The notes: generated from the letters alone by a model not told the origin. A stretch of DNA of 64,000 nt from Romanomermis culicivorax (GCA_963922205.1 CAWUHX010000007.1:1240001-1304000), one strand, 5' to 3'; shown: positions 33,810-47,900, numbered from the stretch's first letter. Made by a program: numbers and translations.

Positions 33810-35233
33810 TTTCTACACCCCTTGTATCACCCCAAGGTTTAACCAAGTTTCGATAGTATTACATCATTGACTATACTTTCTAGACCCTGTATCACCCTAC
33901 ATATTATGTGAATTCAGATGGTTAGCTCTACTTTCTACACCCCCTGTATTGGCCCACAGAGTTAAGGTGATATACTTTGATGCCTATGTTATGTACAGAG
34001 GTATCTTTTGTGTACCCCCTGTACGAACCTGTATGACTATTGATTTTGAAGACAGTGCTAATTCTTGCCATTTTTCAATTTACAAGCAATTTATATAAAA
34101 CAGACTATAGTGCGTATCAGTTGTTATGTTGTAGATGGTATTTTTTTATTACCTCAAAGACCGTAGGGGTCATTTTTTCAGCTTGAGGAAAGTTTTCTGG
34201 CAGATTTCATCAAAAGCCACAATTTTCATCAGATTCCCATATAAAAAAATTGATGTCAAAAACCACTTGATTACTTTCATCTCAATGGAGTTTGAAACGC
34301 AAAAGATCAGTCTAAAAATTGTTGTACTATTGAATAATAGTGTAACTGGAAAAGGTGCTCTTCAACAATAACCCACTGGTATCATAAATCTATGCTGATG
34401 CTGTTGTGCTGAAAAATGTACAATGATGATCAATGCATTTCCGAAAAATCTGAATTTTTGGGCTTCTCATCATTGCCATCACTAACATCATGTTCAGTTT
34501 AACCTGCAACACATCGACGGCATGCAAAGAATCAATCAAATCGAGCCTTATGTGAAAAATAAAACTTCTTGTCGATATAACCCTGATAATAGCAGGGTGA
34601 AATCGCAGATTATTTTCATGTCTTTTCTACCAACTTTTTATCCAACTTTTACCTTATCCACTTTCTGTAATCTCGATATAGGTAAAATCATGGGTAATTT
34701 TTTCTACCAACGGTTTTACCCGTCTTTAAACCACGATCTTACCCATGATTCTGCTTGACCTTTACTCAACCTTAACCTACGATTCTACCTAAGATTTTAC
34801 TAGACTTTTATTCAATTACGATTTTACCGGTTATTTTACTCTTACTCTTACCCACATTTAACCCACTTTCTGTAATTTGGGCCTTAAACATACATATCTG
34901 CCCAGAAAATTTTGTTTTTAGGCAAAACTACCAAAAAATTTGGAAATACACATCGGTCATGTGGACCCACGTTTCAGACCTGAAAAAGCGAATTCCGCAT
35001 CTGCTGCTTGGTCCGTGGTATCCACGTGGATATGCGGATTCTGCCGTTTCAATTTGCTGTTTAGACCTGAAAAGGTGGATTTCGCACTCACCATCTCTAT
35101 CAACATCTACCTTTTAGACCATATTCACTATCCGCGTCCGCATGGGGATTCTGCAGATTACGTACACACAAAACATATCGAGAAAGTAAGGATGTAGCCA
35201 GCTTAAGTTTTTTGATGAAACCGGCCCAGATTT
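33810..35233. other. Non-coding with degenerate repeats
   Basis: Holds the 3' end of a TATAGTCTGTTTTT-type MITE (ends AAACAGACTATAG near 34110), a stretch of degenerate GATTTTACCCA repeats between two CACTTTCTGTAAT blocks (about 34560-34875), repeated GACCTGAAAA / GGATTCTGC blocks (about 34970-35160), and a half copy of the AGCTGCAGCTTAAC fold-back (35170-35228, ending TTTGATGAAACCGGCCC). No gene seen. Confidence 0.5.
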
Positions 35234-35239
35234 TTTATT
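35234..35239 (-). terminator. Possible polyadenylation signal of the GPCR gene
   Basis: TTTATT on the plus strand (AATAAA on the minus strand), about 110 bp past the stop codon at 35351-35353. Confidence 0.45.
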
Positions 35240-35350
35240 TGCACTAGCATCTTCTGTTACCGAGGCTCATTTCTAAAAAGGTGGACAATAGTTGTAGGTT
35301 CAAGGTTTATCGATTATCAATTATTTTTGATAGAATCGAATTTTTGATTC

Positions 35351-35927
35351 TCAAGCATAAGAATCTGTATGTCCTTCGCGGTGGGAAAAGGCCGTTTTCA
35401 GTTTTCCATTGTTCATTCCACCTGAGCGCGATGGGTTTGCCGCAAATGATGACATCCTACTTTCGAAATTTCTGCCATTTGACGGTACCCTGCTGTACTT
35501 TTTGCCCATTGCTGATATCAATGCTGAATTTCTTCCACATTTTTTGCTACCCCCGTTTTTTGAGCAGCTCCCTGTGGTCGGTGACTGAAGACGGTGATGG
35601 TGGTCGCTGCTATAAAAATTGTTGTTCGAAATGACCCTGGCCAAAATTCCGCTTGTTCTGTGTTGCGATTTGGTGGTCGACGGTTCGTAGAAGTAAACGC
35701 TGTTGTCGTTAAGTACGACATTTTGTAAAACCTCAACGTCGGAGGACGTGAAACGGCGGCACGTGTTACCCCGGCGAATACTCAAGTTATGCAAATCACC
35801 CGAATAATGAACGCAAGGCAAGCAACTGAAACAGTAGGCGAAACCGTCCCGAAATTTCCTATTGCGCAATACGTATATGGCCGGATTGACGAAGCTGTGC
35901 GACATGGCCGTTAAATGGCAGCCCCAC
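35351..35927 (-). CDS. GPCR exon 4 (TM7 and C-terminal tail)
   Basis: Acceptor CCTTTTCAG|GTGGGG. Begins WGCHLTAMSHSFVNPAIY (TM7), then RNRKFRDGFAYCF helix 8 and a roughly 155-residue tail rich in Ser, Arg and Asn, ending at a TGA. Confidence 0.9.
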
Positions 35928-38900
35928 CTGAAAAGGTGAATGAAATAGTTTTGTCGGATCATATAATATTACGGATTCCTCTAAACGCTTATGATTTGGC
36001 CAAGACTTACTATGTCGCAGTAACAAACATACTGTAAATGAAAAATGAACGGATTAAAATTACAGGGTAGTCCAAAAGGAATTACCCGTCCAAAAGTGCT
36101 ACCTTACAGTAAACATGACTACGGATTCAGTTTTACCGCTACATGGGAAAGTTTTTCTGACAAAAATTAGCACAGTCGCGAAAGCCGCTGTCACAAAGTT
36201 TTTAGAAAAAAATTTTACTCAAAAACGATGCACAAATTTTCAATTCTTCGTGACACATATTTCAGCCGAAAATTACAAAAATGGTACCTCCTTTCCACTT
36301 TCATAATAATGCAAAATCATTTCAAGAAAAACATACTACATTTATTTTACAACTAGACTAGGAACGTAGAGAAACGCATAGAAAAACCTGCAACCATTCC
36401 TGGCATATCATATCGGATAAAGATGACGTCTTCCTCTCTCAAGATATTGGTCTATCTGCTACAGTAAATTTGCGAAAAAGGATGTCCGTAAGCGTTTTTC
36501 TTTGCCTATTTATCTTTTTGCGTTTTATATTTCATTTAGAAAAAGACGGGATAGTAGTATTATATTTCAGAATTTAATGTATGTTTCAAATTCACAGGCT
36601 ATCTGATGTAGCTTGGGGCAAAATTTCCGTACGTTTTGTTGCTATTTTCGTAGGGTTATTTTTTGACAGATCACAGAAAAATCAGCAAATTCATGATCTG
36701 TTTTTTTAGTTTGTAAATTGAAAATGGAAAAAAATCACCATTATCGTCAAAATCATCTACACAAAACAGAATTTTCATCAGAAACTTGTACCCCATTTTT
36801 TCCAAATGAGCAAGAAAAAAAATGCTCATGCAAACAATAAAAAACCACGTACGCGACCGCCTTTTTTCTTATATTGAATAGCAATTAGACTATGATTTGG
36901 AAACAGAGATTTTTGGTTAACGATTGCATCATGAGGCTCATTTGAAGATGAATGGGCTTAGTGGGGTCTGTACACACGAGTCTGATGTGCCATATGACAC
37001 ATTGTTTAGCAGAGAAGCGTGAAATTGAACAGTACTTATTTTTCAGTTCTACTATTATTTAAAAGATTCCAAGAAAAGAGATTATGAGCTAAAATAATCT
37101 CTAGAACCCTCTCTAGAATTCTACAGTTATTGGAATCTACGTAATAATTGACAAAAATCACTAAATTTTGTGGGTCTTTTCATCAATTGTTCGTTGATAA
37201 ATTTTAAACAAAACGGCGAGAGATCATATCAGGAAATATTGAAAATTTTGGATAACGCTAAACTTTATTCGATACTTATAACTGCTATTGATTATAAAAA
37301 CAAATTGTACAGTTAATTACGTACTTTTCAATTTACAATGGGGAAATAAGCACCATAAATCAGTGTTCAACTGCATATGAGTACAACTCAGGATTTACTG
37401 TATTTACGCCAACGAAATTAGCAAGGAGCTGCAGTAGACAGGCAACATCAGCAGCCGGTTCCAAGAAAGTGTCTCTCGCGCGAAAATTTGCTCTGTCTCT
37501 CGATTTTTGCTCTGTTTTGGCTCTCCGAGAGACAAAAGAGAGAAAATGGATTCCACGAAATTTTCTCTGACGGAGAGATGCTCTGAGAGCCGGCTCTGTT
37601 GGAGAGCGGCTCTGTGAAATGGCTCTGTAAGAGACAGTTTAGAGCCAAATGGGTTCCACGAACCAAAAAAAGTGCTCACGCGAGCAAGAGCAGAGCCAAA
37701 AGTTGTAAGCCTGCTATAGGGGCTGGCTTACGACTGTCTCTGTTTTGTCTCTTATATTTTTACTATGTATTTTGTCACAAATTAAGACTGCGTTATGCTG
37801 TAGAGTATAATTATTCGTGTTTTAAGTTGTTCATAGCTACTCTCTTTCGTGATTTTTTCCCCGTACGGCAGAAAAATTGTTTTTTTTATTTATCATTGGA
37901 GATCCAAAAATTGACATTTTTGTTGAAAACGGAATGTCGAAGACACAGTTGAACGACATTTTCTATGGAAGGGGTCATCGATAGCCAGAAATTATCTCTT
38001 GAACGGAGACAATAAAGAAAATGAATCGATTTTTTAGACTAAAAAGTTCGCAAATCACTTCGAAAATTAGTTTTCATCTGCAAAACCATGAAAAAACGAC
38101 GACCCAAAAAATTGACGTTATGACCTTTTTTTGCTTCAGAAAACACAATTTTTTTAACACAACCTCACCATTTTCGACAGTTTTTTTCCCAAATTACCTG
38201 TCAAACAATTGCCATTTTAGTTGATTTTTTATTCAAAAATTAACATTTCTACCAGGAAATCGACCTTCTTGATCGCATACCTGTGAGAGCTCCGAACCGT
38301 TGAGCACACGATCAAAGCCATTTTTAGGGGGATGGAGTAAAAAACTTTCTGAAGTCAAGAGGAGGGGGTCACGCAGTGCTCAAATATGCGTTTTTTGACC
38401 AAAAATGGACAAATCACGCCCTTGTTGATCAATTAATTTTTACTTAAAAAATGATACAGAGCATCATTTCAGCGCGATGCGTCGAAAAAAAATTTCTCTC
38501 AAACCTATTTTTTGCTCAAAAAAGTGATTTTCGACCAAAAAATATGTATTTTTGGTCGATTTACGGCCTGTCAACAACTGGAAGTAGGGGGAGGGAGTCG
38601 TCCACAACTGCATATACAATTTAAAATTTTGGGGGACATTTTTGTAGAGAAATAACTATTAAGTGCCAGAAAATTAACTTTTCTGACCTTCTCGTTCAGA
38701 AACCATCATTTTTGACCAACATTTTTGACATACCCAACCCCCCTCCAAACTCAGAAAAATTGAGAAAAAAAGTGACTTTTTTGGTCTTTTTTGGGAAAAT
38801 TTTCGAAATTTTTTCGACTTTTTTTGACCCCCCCCAAATTTTGAAAATTTCGGGTTTACCCCCCCCCCCCCCCAACTGGTCGGACCTCTGACAGATATGT

Positions 38901-41900
38901 TCAAAAAAGACAATTTTTTTCACCGAAAACTAAAGTTTTCGACCGTTTTTTGTTCCGAAAAGAATTTTGTGCAGAAATTTCTTGGCAGTTTTTCAGAAAT
39001 TACCAGTTCCTGCTAAAAAATGATTTTTGACAGTTTTCTGGTTCAATAATGTCCCTATTCCGCGAGAAATTTCCACTTTTAACCAAATCTGAATATTTCC
39101 TAGCAAATATTGACAATTGTCACCAAATCAAGATTTTCTAGCAAAAGTTGATATTTTCAATTGTTTTTCGTTCAAAAATCATTATATTCTAGCGGAAAAT
39201 TTCACATTTTTGACCGTTTTCCGTTCAAAAATAAGCATGGTCTACTAAAAATCAAAATTTTTTCACCGTTTTTTGTTAAAAACTCACTGTTTTCAACTTA
39301 AAGTTAACACTTTTCACCATTTTCTGCTCAAAAATCAATATTTTCTACCGAAAAATTAAACTACTTATTTTATAAATAGTCAGCCGTATAGAAAATTACA
39401 TAAACACAAAAACGCGCGCAAAAATTGCTTTAAACCCGTTGAAGAGATAAAAAATTAATTAGAAAAGCGCCAAAGCGTCAAAAATGACGTAAATTTTTAT
39501 CGCAGCGCTGTCTCTCTTTTTGCTCTCTTTTTGGCTTTCGTGAGCAAGCTCGCGAGCACGTTTGTGGAGCGGATTTCCAGAGCCAACTCAGAGCCGTCTC
39601 ACGAGAGACTGTCTCAGCCGAGCCAAAAAACTGGCTCTGTCTCTGCTCCAAACTGGCTCTCGGAGAGCAATATTCGTGGAACCGGCTGATGAACAACTTC
39701 AAACTATTGTACCACAAGCTTTCGAAAAATCCACGTTGTTATCCCATTTGGGGAAAGTAAAGATACTTTTGGTAGAGTTATTATTTATAAGACACATATA
39801 AAATACATAAAAATACAAAGTGAGAAGTACGTGTAATTTTCTTTTTTTAGTGAATTCATATTTAGTTTTCATCACCTCTATTTTTTCCATAATTTCGAGA
39901 AGATGCCGTGCCCATCATTGATCTTAAGTAACTCAATATTCAAGAGTTGAAATTTCCGTTATTTGTTGGCACTTTTTCGATTTACTTGTTGTATTTCATT
40001 GTGTTACAGCTTCTCTCATTCCGAAATTCAAAAAGCTGCAGTATCAAGATTTTCCTGTGAATTTCTTTCTCAATGATTGAAATTTTTAGCTACAATTATT
40101 GTCATGTTAATCATTTCATTATGGCTTGCTTTCTTCTTCTAGTTTATATCGACGCACTATTTATTCATTAGTAAATTGTACATTACTATCATTGTTTTAT
40201 TCCTTATATCTTAGCTCTTCTCATAAATATTCTCGCTGTTGACATTCCGTAAATGTTTGTGAGAACCATTGTCTTCATTATACTTATGGCAACTATTTGA
40301 ATTATGTTATGTAGAATTTTGAATTATGTTTCCCTCCCTTTGATATTTACACGTAATTTGTACAGCAGTTTCCCTGATTGGTTAAGGTCTTGATTGTTTA
40401 ATTTTGGTTTTGCTTTCCATTTTTTTGTCCTACTGTTTCTTTCTGTTTAGAAGAGATTACTTTAAGTTTATCATCTTTTTTGTATCAATTGTCTGAGGTC
40501 CAAAATTGATCACTGCTTCAATCAGGATGGACTCTTTAAATATAGTCGTCTAAAATTTAGGTATAGAACGAGTTATTATTACATAGTCAAACCAGTTTAT
40601 CTCACATTGCTCCTCTTTTAAATCCTTCCAAATTTTGGAAGTCGATTTCTCTTTCAAATGAAGAGAAAATTGAATTCATTTTCTTTGAGGTCAGATCACT
40701 TAATTTTGTCGCCAAAAGCATTTACTTTGTTCTAAATGTCAAAATTTTTCTGCAGTAAAATTGCTAATACGAAAATGATTAGGCTTTGTGAATGAATTAA
40801 CTGGATGATATTGATACGGAATAGAGTCCAAAAAGCAGTGCTTACTGTGAAAAAGCACAGCTCATAATTACTATAGTTAAGGATCTTATAGATTTTCAAC
40901 AATAGCTTGGTAAGAGACTGCATAATGAAATGAAACTTGAACATATTACATGGTCGATTATTATATGAATAACGTTTCAAAGAATGGCATTAGCTGAGAT
41001 GAACATACTACAGGTTATCGAAATTATTGTGCTTTTATTAAATCTCATATCAGTAAAACGAAAGTCTTTTAAACGCTTTTTTCATTTTTAACATAGTCAC
41101 TCAAATTTTCTATTCACCTGGGGTCGGTTTCATCAAAGAGACTTAAGCTCCAGCTGAGCTCGTTAAGCTGGAGCTCAGCTGTAGCTTAACTCATGCACAC
41201 AAAACATATCGAGAAAGCTAAGCTGCAGCTGAGCTGTAGCTTAACTTTGTATGTTATAACATTGCCGTTAAGGTGCAGTTCAGCTGCAGCTTAACTTTCC
41301 CGATATGTTTTGTGTGTATGAGTTAAGCTACGGCTGAGCTGCAGCTTAACGACAATGGTATAACATATAGAGTTAAGCTACAGCTTAAGCTGCAGCTCAG
41401 CTGGAGCTTAAGTCTCTTTGATGAAACCGGCCCCTGTTCTTACAGACTATTTACGTTCACATATCACGTTGTTGGTTTTTTACTACTTACCAGATTACTT
41501 ACCAGATTCGCAAAATATCCGGATGCAGTCTAATCGAAGGATCAATACCCGTCCATATGTTGAGCACGTTTTGAGGTATCCAACAGATGGCGAAAACGGA
41601 TGTGATGATAAGTACAGTTGGAATTAGCTATAAGAGAGAACTGCAAGTTTCTATTGTCTGTTTTTTTAAGATACGATTTCTGAGAGAATTCAGCTTTGTT
41701 GTGATAAGTAAAAAATTAACCCCACCTGAAAATACATATTTGGTGTAAATTGATGCGCTAGGAACGAAAATGATATTTATTTCGTCTGAAAATTACTACT
41801 AACATAGCTATAGTAAGACGAAAGTTGAAAAATTTCGATTTTTGACATACTCTTCTTTTTACTTTTGCTAGTTTAGGTACATCAGACATCGTGTTCTAAA

Positions 41901-44900
41901 AATTTACCCAATATTATGCCAATGGATGGGCCACAATCCATTGTAGGATTCATTAGTGTAAAGTGCTTATTAGGAATACAGTGGTGCTTGAAACATCAAA
42001 TTTTGAGAGCAAAAATTATCATTTTTTCCCAAAAATTACCATATATACTGCTAAAGCTCAGAAGGACCAAAAAATTCCCTATACAATAGATGGCATAAGA
42101 TGTCTTCTACCTACTGGCAAAAAATTAGGGAAATTCATGTACTGCTAGAGGGTCGCACAACCTGAACTTTGAACACTATCTTATAATTGTATTTTATGGA
42201 AGTTCCGACCTCCACTGTGGAACTACTGGAGCTTGATAAGTTTTAAAAATTAGACAGTAATACAAGTTTCGTATGTGAACATCATTAGAATTCCTAAACT
42301 CATGAAAAAATAAAATTTGCAGAACAACAGCCTCCCAAACTTTGGAATTTTCACATTTTTTGAATTTTTCTGTCTATTTACGTGACTTGAGATATATTGA
42401 CCTAGGCATTTAGCAATTTTATTATTGACTGTGTAACTGATACAGAATACAACGCTCTATAATGTAGTATGAAAATGTTTTCCGAATTTTGCTATTTACA
42501 CTTTTTAGGAAGTTTTCAAATGTCAAAAATCAGACCAGACAGTGGATATGTTACAATGTCTGCTAGTTGTGCACAAAAAATATTTCCATGCAGTGCACCA
42601 AGATATGGCTCGGGGTGATTTGATTACTTGCTTACTGGGATGATGAAATGTTCATGCAGCTAGACTAAGCTTTGAAATTTCTACCGGTCAGTGGTCTTAG
42701 GGATACTTTGGCATATTACATACATCCTGGCTAATTTTAGCGGAGAGCACTACTCAAGGACTTACATACATGTATTTGATCCACTATCACAAGATAGTGG
42801 TGCAGTCATTGCAATCATCAGCGATACAATACTGCGAGTCAAACAAGAACTTCCAAATATTGATTGGGCTTATATCTGCTCAGACAATGCTGGTTGCTAT
42901 CATGGATCCAACACTTAGGCTCCTTGCATGTAATCTCAAAAAAATGGGCTTGGCAGTTAGAGGATGGGATTTTTCTGAATCTCAGTTTAGCAAAGGACTC
43001 TGTGATTGTATTCCAGCATTGGTGAGGCAGCAAGTTCAGCTGTTCACAAATCAAAATAATAAATGCACCAACACGAGAGAATGTATCCAATGTGCAACAA
43101 CTTTTGATGGAGTCAAAGGTGCAACCTTTATCCAAAGTCAACTCAAATATCCTCTCAAGGTAATGAAAATTCAACTGCCAAGAATAAGCTTCTACTTCAA
43201 CTTCAATTTTGACATTGACCATATACATGCATAGCATGCTTACCAGATCGGTCCTGGCCTCTTATTTTCCCTTGAAGAAGTTAGTTCCAAAGATGTCCAG
43301 CTTCCAGGAATTGCTGTGATAAATGTTGTTCACCAAAAGGATAAGCAACTTGCCTCATTTGGTGATTCAAGCATATGGCAATTAATGAATGATGGAAGCA
43401 AGGGGAGTACTGCAGTAGCAGAGGATACTGATCAAAGAGCAACATCTTTCAACTCCAATTATTATATGGAGGATGAATATCCACAATGTGAGAACGGTCC
43501 CTTTAACTGCCCAGAAGAAGGATGTGTCGAGTCTTCCTCAAACATGGTAACTTACTCCAGTATCTACTTATCGGTAATCATCAACTAATACCATAAAGAG
43601 TCAGCTTGAGAGACGCTGCTATAAATGCATATAGTAGGAAACTGTAAGTATCCCGTTTGATGCCATTACTTCCAGGTCTTCAAGAAACATTACAAGCTTT
43701 CTACGCTCCAGATAGAACAAATATTGTAGAAAAAGGATCGGACCCAAAAGTCAAAGAAAATGTAGAATGTGCACAGCAAAGCTGAAACAGTTTCTACTGA
43801 GCAAATTTGATGAAGGAATACGTCTCAAACAAAAATTTGATGCTGAAATGATATCCAGGCTGATGTGCAAAAATGGACAGTTTTTCAAGGATGAATTTCT
43901 AACAGGCCAACAAATTGCAAGCTTCTGGTCACAGGAAGCAAGTCACTGTTGCGAAGACCAAGGAACATACTATGATCCTGCTGAAGCAGACAGCTTGTGT
44001 GAAAAAGATGAAGCTGATGCCATGAAGGACCCAGCATTATATGACCCAAATTTGCAGATGGAAAGTAAATTGATCCAAACTGATATCCTTGAAAGCTTGT
44101 GATGCTTTGCTTTTCTATTTATGTTCAAACTTCCAATAATTCCCTATCATCTCAACTGGAACATGAAATTTTGAGAAAAGTAAACATTTATTGAGTAAGA
44201 ATTCAAAATAAAAATTTATCAAGTGTAGTAGATTTTTGCAGATTTAACACCCTAGCAGAACAAGAACTTTGGAAATTTTTCTGTATGAAACTAGCAGACA
44301 TCCTAATATATCCACTGTATAGGGAAACTTTGAGTACTTTTCGCTTCAGCAGTACATATAGTCATTTTGGTGGAGAGAAACCTGCATTTTCACCATTTTT
44401 ATGGGCTGATTTTTGACATTTCAAAACTTCAAGTGTAAATAGCAAAATTAGGAAAACATTTTCATACTACATTATAGAGCATTATATTCTGTATCAGTTA
44501 CACAACCAATAATAAAATTGCTAAATGCCTAGGCCGATATATCTCAAGTCACGTAAATAGACAGAAAAATGCTAAAAAATGTGAAAATTCCAAAGTTCGG
44601 GATACTGTAGCCCTGCAATTTTTTTTTTTTTATGAGTTTAGGAATTATATTAATTTTCACTATACGAAACATGCATTACTGTCTCGTTTTTAAAATTTAT
44701 CAAGCTCCAGTAGCTCCAGAGTGGAGGTTAGAACTTCCATAAAATAGAATTATAAGATAGTGTTCAAAGTTCAGGTTGTGCGACCCTCTAGCAGTACATG
44801 AATTTCCGTAAGTTTTTGTCAGCGGGTAGAAGACATGGTAAGCTATCTATTGTATAGGGAATGTTTTGGTCCTTCAGAGCTTTAGCAGTATATATGGTGA

Positions 44901-47900
44901 TTTTTGGGGAAAAATGAAAATTCTTGCTCTCAAAATTTGATATTTCAAGCACCACTGCATTCCTAATAAACACTTTACACTAATGAATCCTACAGTAAAT
45001 TGTGCCCCATCCATTTGGCATATTATTGGGTAAAGTTTTAGAATACCATGTCTGACGTTACCTAAACTAGCAAAAGTTAGAGGAAGTGTATGTCAAAAAT
45101 CGGAAAATTGAAAATTTTCAATTTTCGTCTTACTGTAGCTATGTGAGTTTTGATTTTCAGACGAAATGAATATCATTTTCGTTCCTAGCGCATCAGGTTA
45201 CACCAAATATGTGATTTTCAGGTAGGGTTAATTTTTTACTTATCACAACTCTCTGTATAAGAAGCTGAATTCTCTCAGATATTGTCTCTATGCTTGTAAC
45301 GCAAAAATGCTGAAAGTAAGTACGCACATAGAATTTCATGCCGAGATAATATCGTTGTTGACTGTATGTTAGATATCGATTAACCGGCGGCATTAAACTG
45401 TAACTCAACTCTCAAGTAAACTAGATAACTCTGTCAACAATAATTTCCGTCCAATGCGAGAAATGTCCGAAAAAAAATTTTGCACCACTAAAAAAATATT
45501 CGCTCTGCGCAGAAGAAGCAAGCAAATGACCCGCGCTGCGGCGCGATGCAGCGAATTTTGAGATTTCAACTTTCCAAAGCATACCAATTGTATCACAATC
45601 TTACCCCATAGATTTCTTTTCAGTAAATGAGTATCGTGTTCAAGAATTTTTTCCTCATTTTCAACTTTTTTCCAAACAAATAGCCTTTAAGTCCGTCAAA
45701 CTTAAATTGCCGCGTTGTTTCCCGTAACACAGTATAGTGTGCGCACGCGCAGTAATTGAACGAGCAATATATACTTCATTTCATCTTTTTTCGGTTACAA
45801 GCATTTAAAAAAACAGACTATAGAACAGTGCGTGAGCGTACGTAGCAAGAATCACATGTGCAGAAGCCTGCTGAAGTCACACATGGCTTTTGTTGTTCAA
45901 AACAGGAACATATTAATTCCATGATTTATTGACGTATCGGAGAACAGCATTGGGAAACTCTTACCTGGAAAAATGTTCAACGTTCTCTTGGGGTAAGCAA
46001 TTTCCAATTTGAGATATTCTTTTCGTTTAATGAAATTTACATGAATCGATAGAAAAAGTTTTTCATCAACAAAAAATTCCATAGAAATCTACGCCTTGGA
46101 AGAAATTTATAGAGCAAAACGTCCACAGAACGATTTTTGTTCATCTATTTGATCGAACTCCACTTCTTTCGTCTTAACTACGAGTACTTTATAATATGAA
46201 TTTACCTTTTTTACCGATTCTTTGCGCACTTTGTTCAGTTCGTAGTTATTCTCGCCCGGTACCCTGGTCGTCCACAGTCGGACGCCGATAATCAAATACG
46301 TGAGTATAAAAACGCAAAATGGTATCAAAAATTGGACGACGGACAAAAAGAGGCTGTAGACGTTTTCGGCTCCGGATCCGTCGGGCCAAAATTCGTCGCA
46401 TTGCAGTGAGCCGTCTTCGTCCACGTACACACCCAAAACGATGATCAATGGACAGGCCACGAAAGCCGAGCCCATCCATATGATAAGGATGGTCACCGCC
46501 GCTTTGTATACTAGAAAAGGATGACTTGTCTTCTCTGCTCGCATACAAAATTTCACCCATAACCCATGGCGAAACATCCAAAGTGATCATGTGATTAAAT
46601 TACAGTAAATCTCTCTGATTTCTGATCACAACTTCTTTTGAAAGGATTACGTTTTATATATAGTCTGTTTCCATTTGCAATGCTTGTAAATATGAAGTGT
46701 TGAAAGCAAGTGCTATTCCATATTTTTACAATTTCTTATTAAACCATTTGTCGCATGGACTGGAAATTTGTAGGCTTACTCAATTTCCCTACCCAATTTT
46801 TGAGTCAAAATTCGAACAGTAAAAGATTAATATAAATGACTTTGAGGGTTGTACTTATTTTTGTCATTTTTCAATTGCAAGAATTTTATGAACAGACAAT
46901 ACGTTCTTTCATTCTTAAAAATGTTTGGAGTATAGTGTAGGATGAGAATTCACCACAGTCGAAAATACAGACGAGGGAGAATCTAGTGTAAAGTCTCGAA
47001 TGACGCGTGTCTTATATCGCATCTGCCTAATGTTACATGGTCCTTTTTTGTCCAAAGACTTTTGAAATTTGCATAAAAGTGCGAAACAACTGGCAGTTCA
47101 CCTGTGCCGGATCAAGGGAGAGCATAACAGATATGGACAAGAGAAAAATCGCAATCGTCGATAAAAGAAACTGATATGAGAAAAGTTCGCAAGATAATCT
47201 TTACTCGCCGAATTTCCAATCTGTGGGCACTTGAACAAAGTTCAGAAATCATAAATGGCGCGACAGCGTCAACCTATAATATACTTGGCCCCCAAATTTC
47301 ATGTCCCGCCCTCTAGAGTCAAAACGGTAAGAGCTAGAACCTTCGGGTTTTTTGCATAATATCGGGCATAGGGGCAAACTATGGGGTGCCTTTTGTCATT
47401 TCGCTTCTATCTGAAAGTGGTGCTCGGTGGGGCCCCAAAAACAGGTAAAAAACGCACTTTTTAAGGCCCCCCAGTTCCACCATGCCCAGCAATCGGTGTG
47501 CCATATCCAACCTCCATACTTCAGCCTAAGCATCTTGGGGGTGTAATCTCAAATGCGAATTTTTTTTTTTTGAAACATGGCCTCAATTCAATTATATGGT
47601 TGTCCAAAGTCCCGGAAAACGCCAAATTCCCCAATTTTGTTGTATAATACTTATGGGTTCAAAAACAATTTTTTTTGCAGCATAATGCACTACCAATTTT
47701 TTTGCAGTTTCAAATATACCTGTAGCCTTATTGGGATTTTTGGGCTGCAAGGGTTTTCGACTATTGGGAATTCGATTGACACGGTCACTTTACACGAAAA
47801 ATTTTCCCGGGTGTAAACAAGCGTATTTCCGTGATTTTTCAGTGGAGGGAGTTTTCGACCGCGGGGAATTCAATAGACGTCCTCACTTTACACAAAAAAA

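Larger units (their letters stand above)
35928..41502 (-). other. GPCR intron 3 (5.6 kb)
   Basis: Apart from the fold-backs at about 37445-39690 and 41121-41433 it is AT-rich and holds no recognisable gene. Confidence 0.8.
41628..46205 (-). other. GPCR intron 2 (4.6 kb)
   Basis: About 3.6 of 4.6 kb is the single transposon at 41670-45288. The rest (45289-46205) is non-coding, with a partial MITE terminus ending AACAGACTATAG near 45832. Confidence 0.85.

Noticed and set aside
43155..43245. Possible intron (GTAATG...ACCAG) in the SDNAGCYHG-type gene
   Set aside because: Reading straight through gives continuous family-like sequence (LPRISFYFNFNFD...HAYQIGPG) with a single stop, so a nonsense mutation is simpler than an intron.
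41963..44973. Two similar 60-61 codon ORFs (41963-42148 plus, 44788-44973 minus) as a conserved small protein
   Set aside because: They are mirror images inside the transposon's terminal inverted repeats; similarity comes from the repeats.
45405..45596. 63-codon Leu/Arg-rich minus ORF as a candidate missing GPCR exon
   Set aside because: It lacks CWxP and fits neither phase; the real TM6 exon is at 41503-41627.
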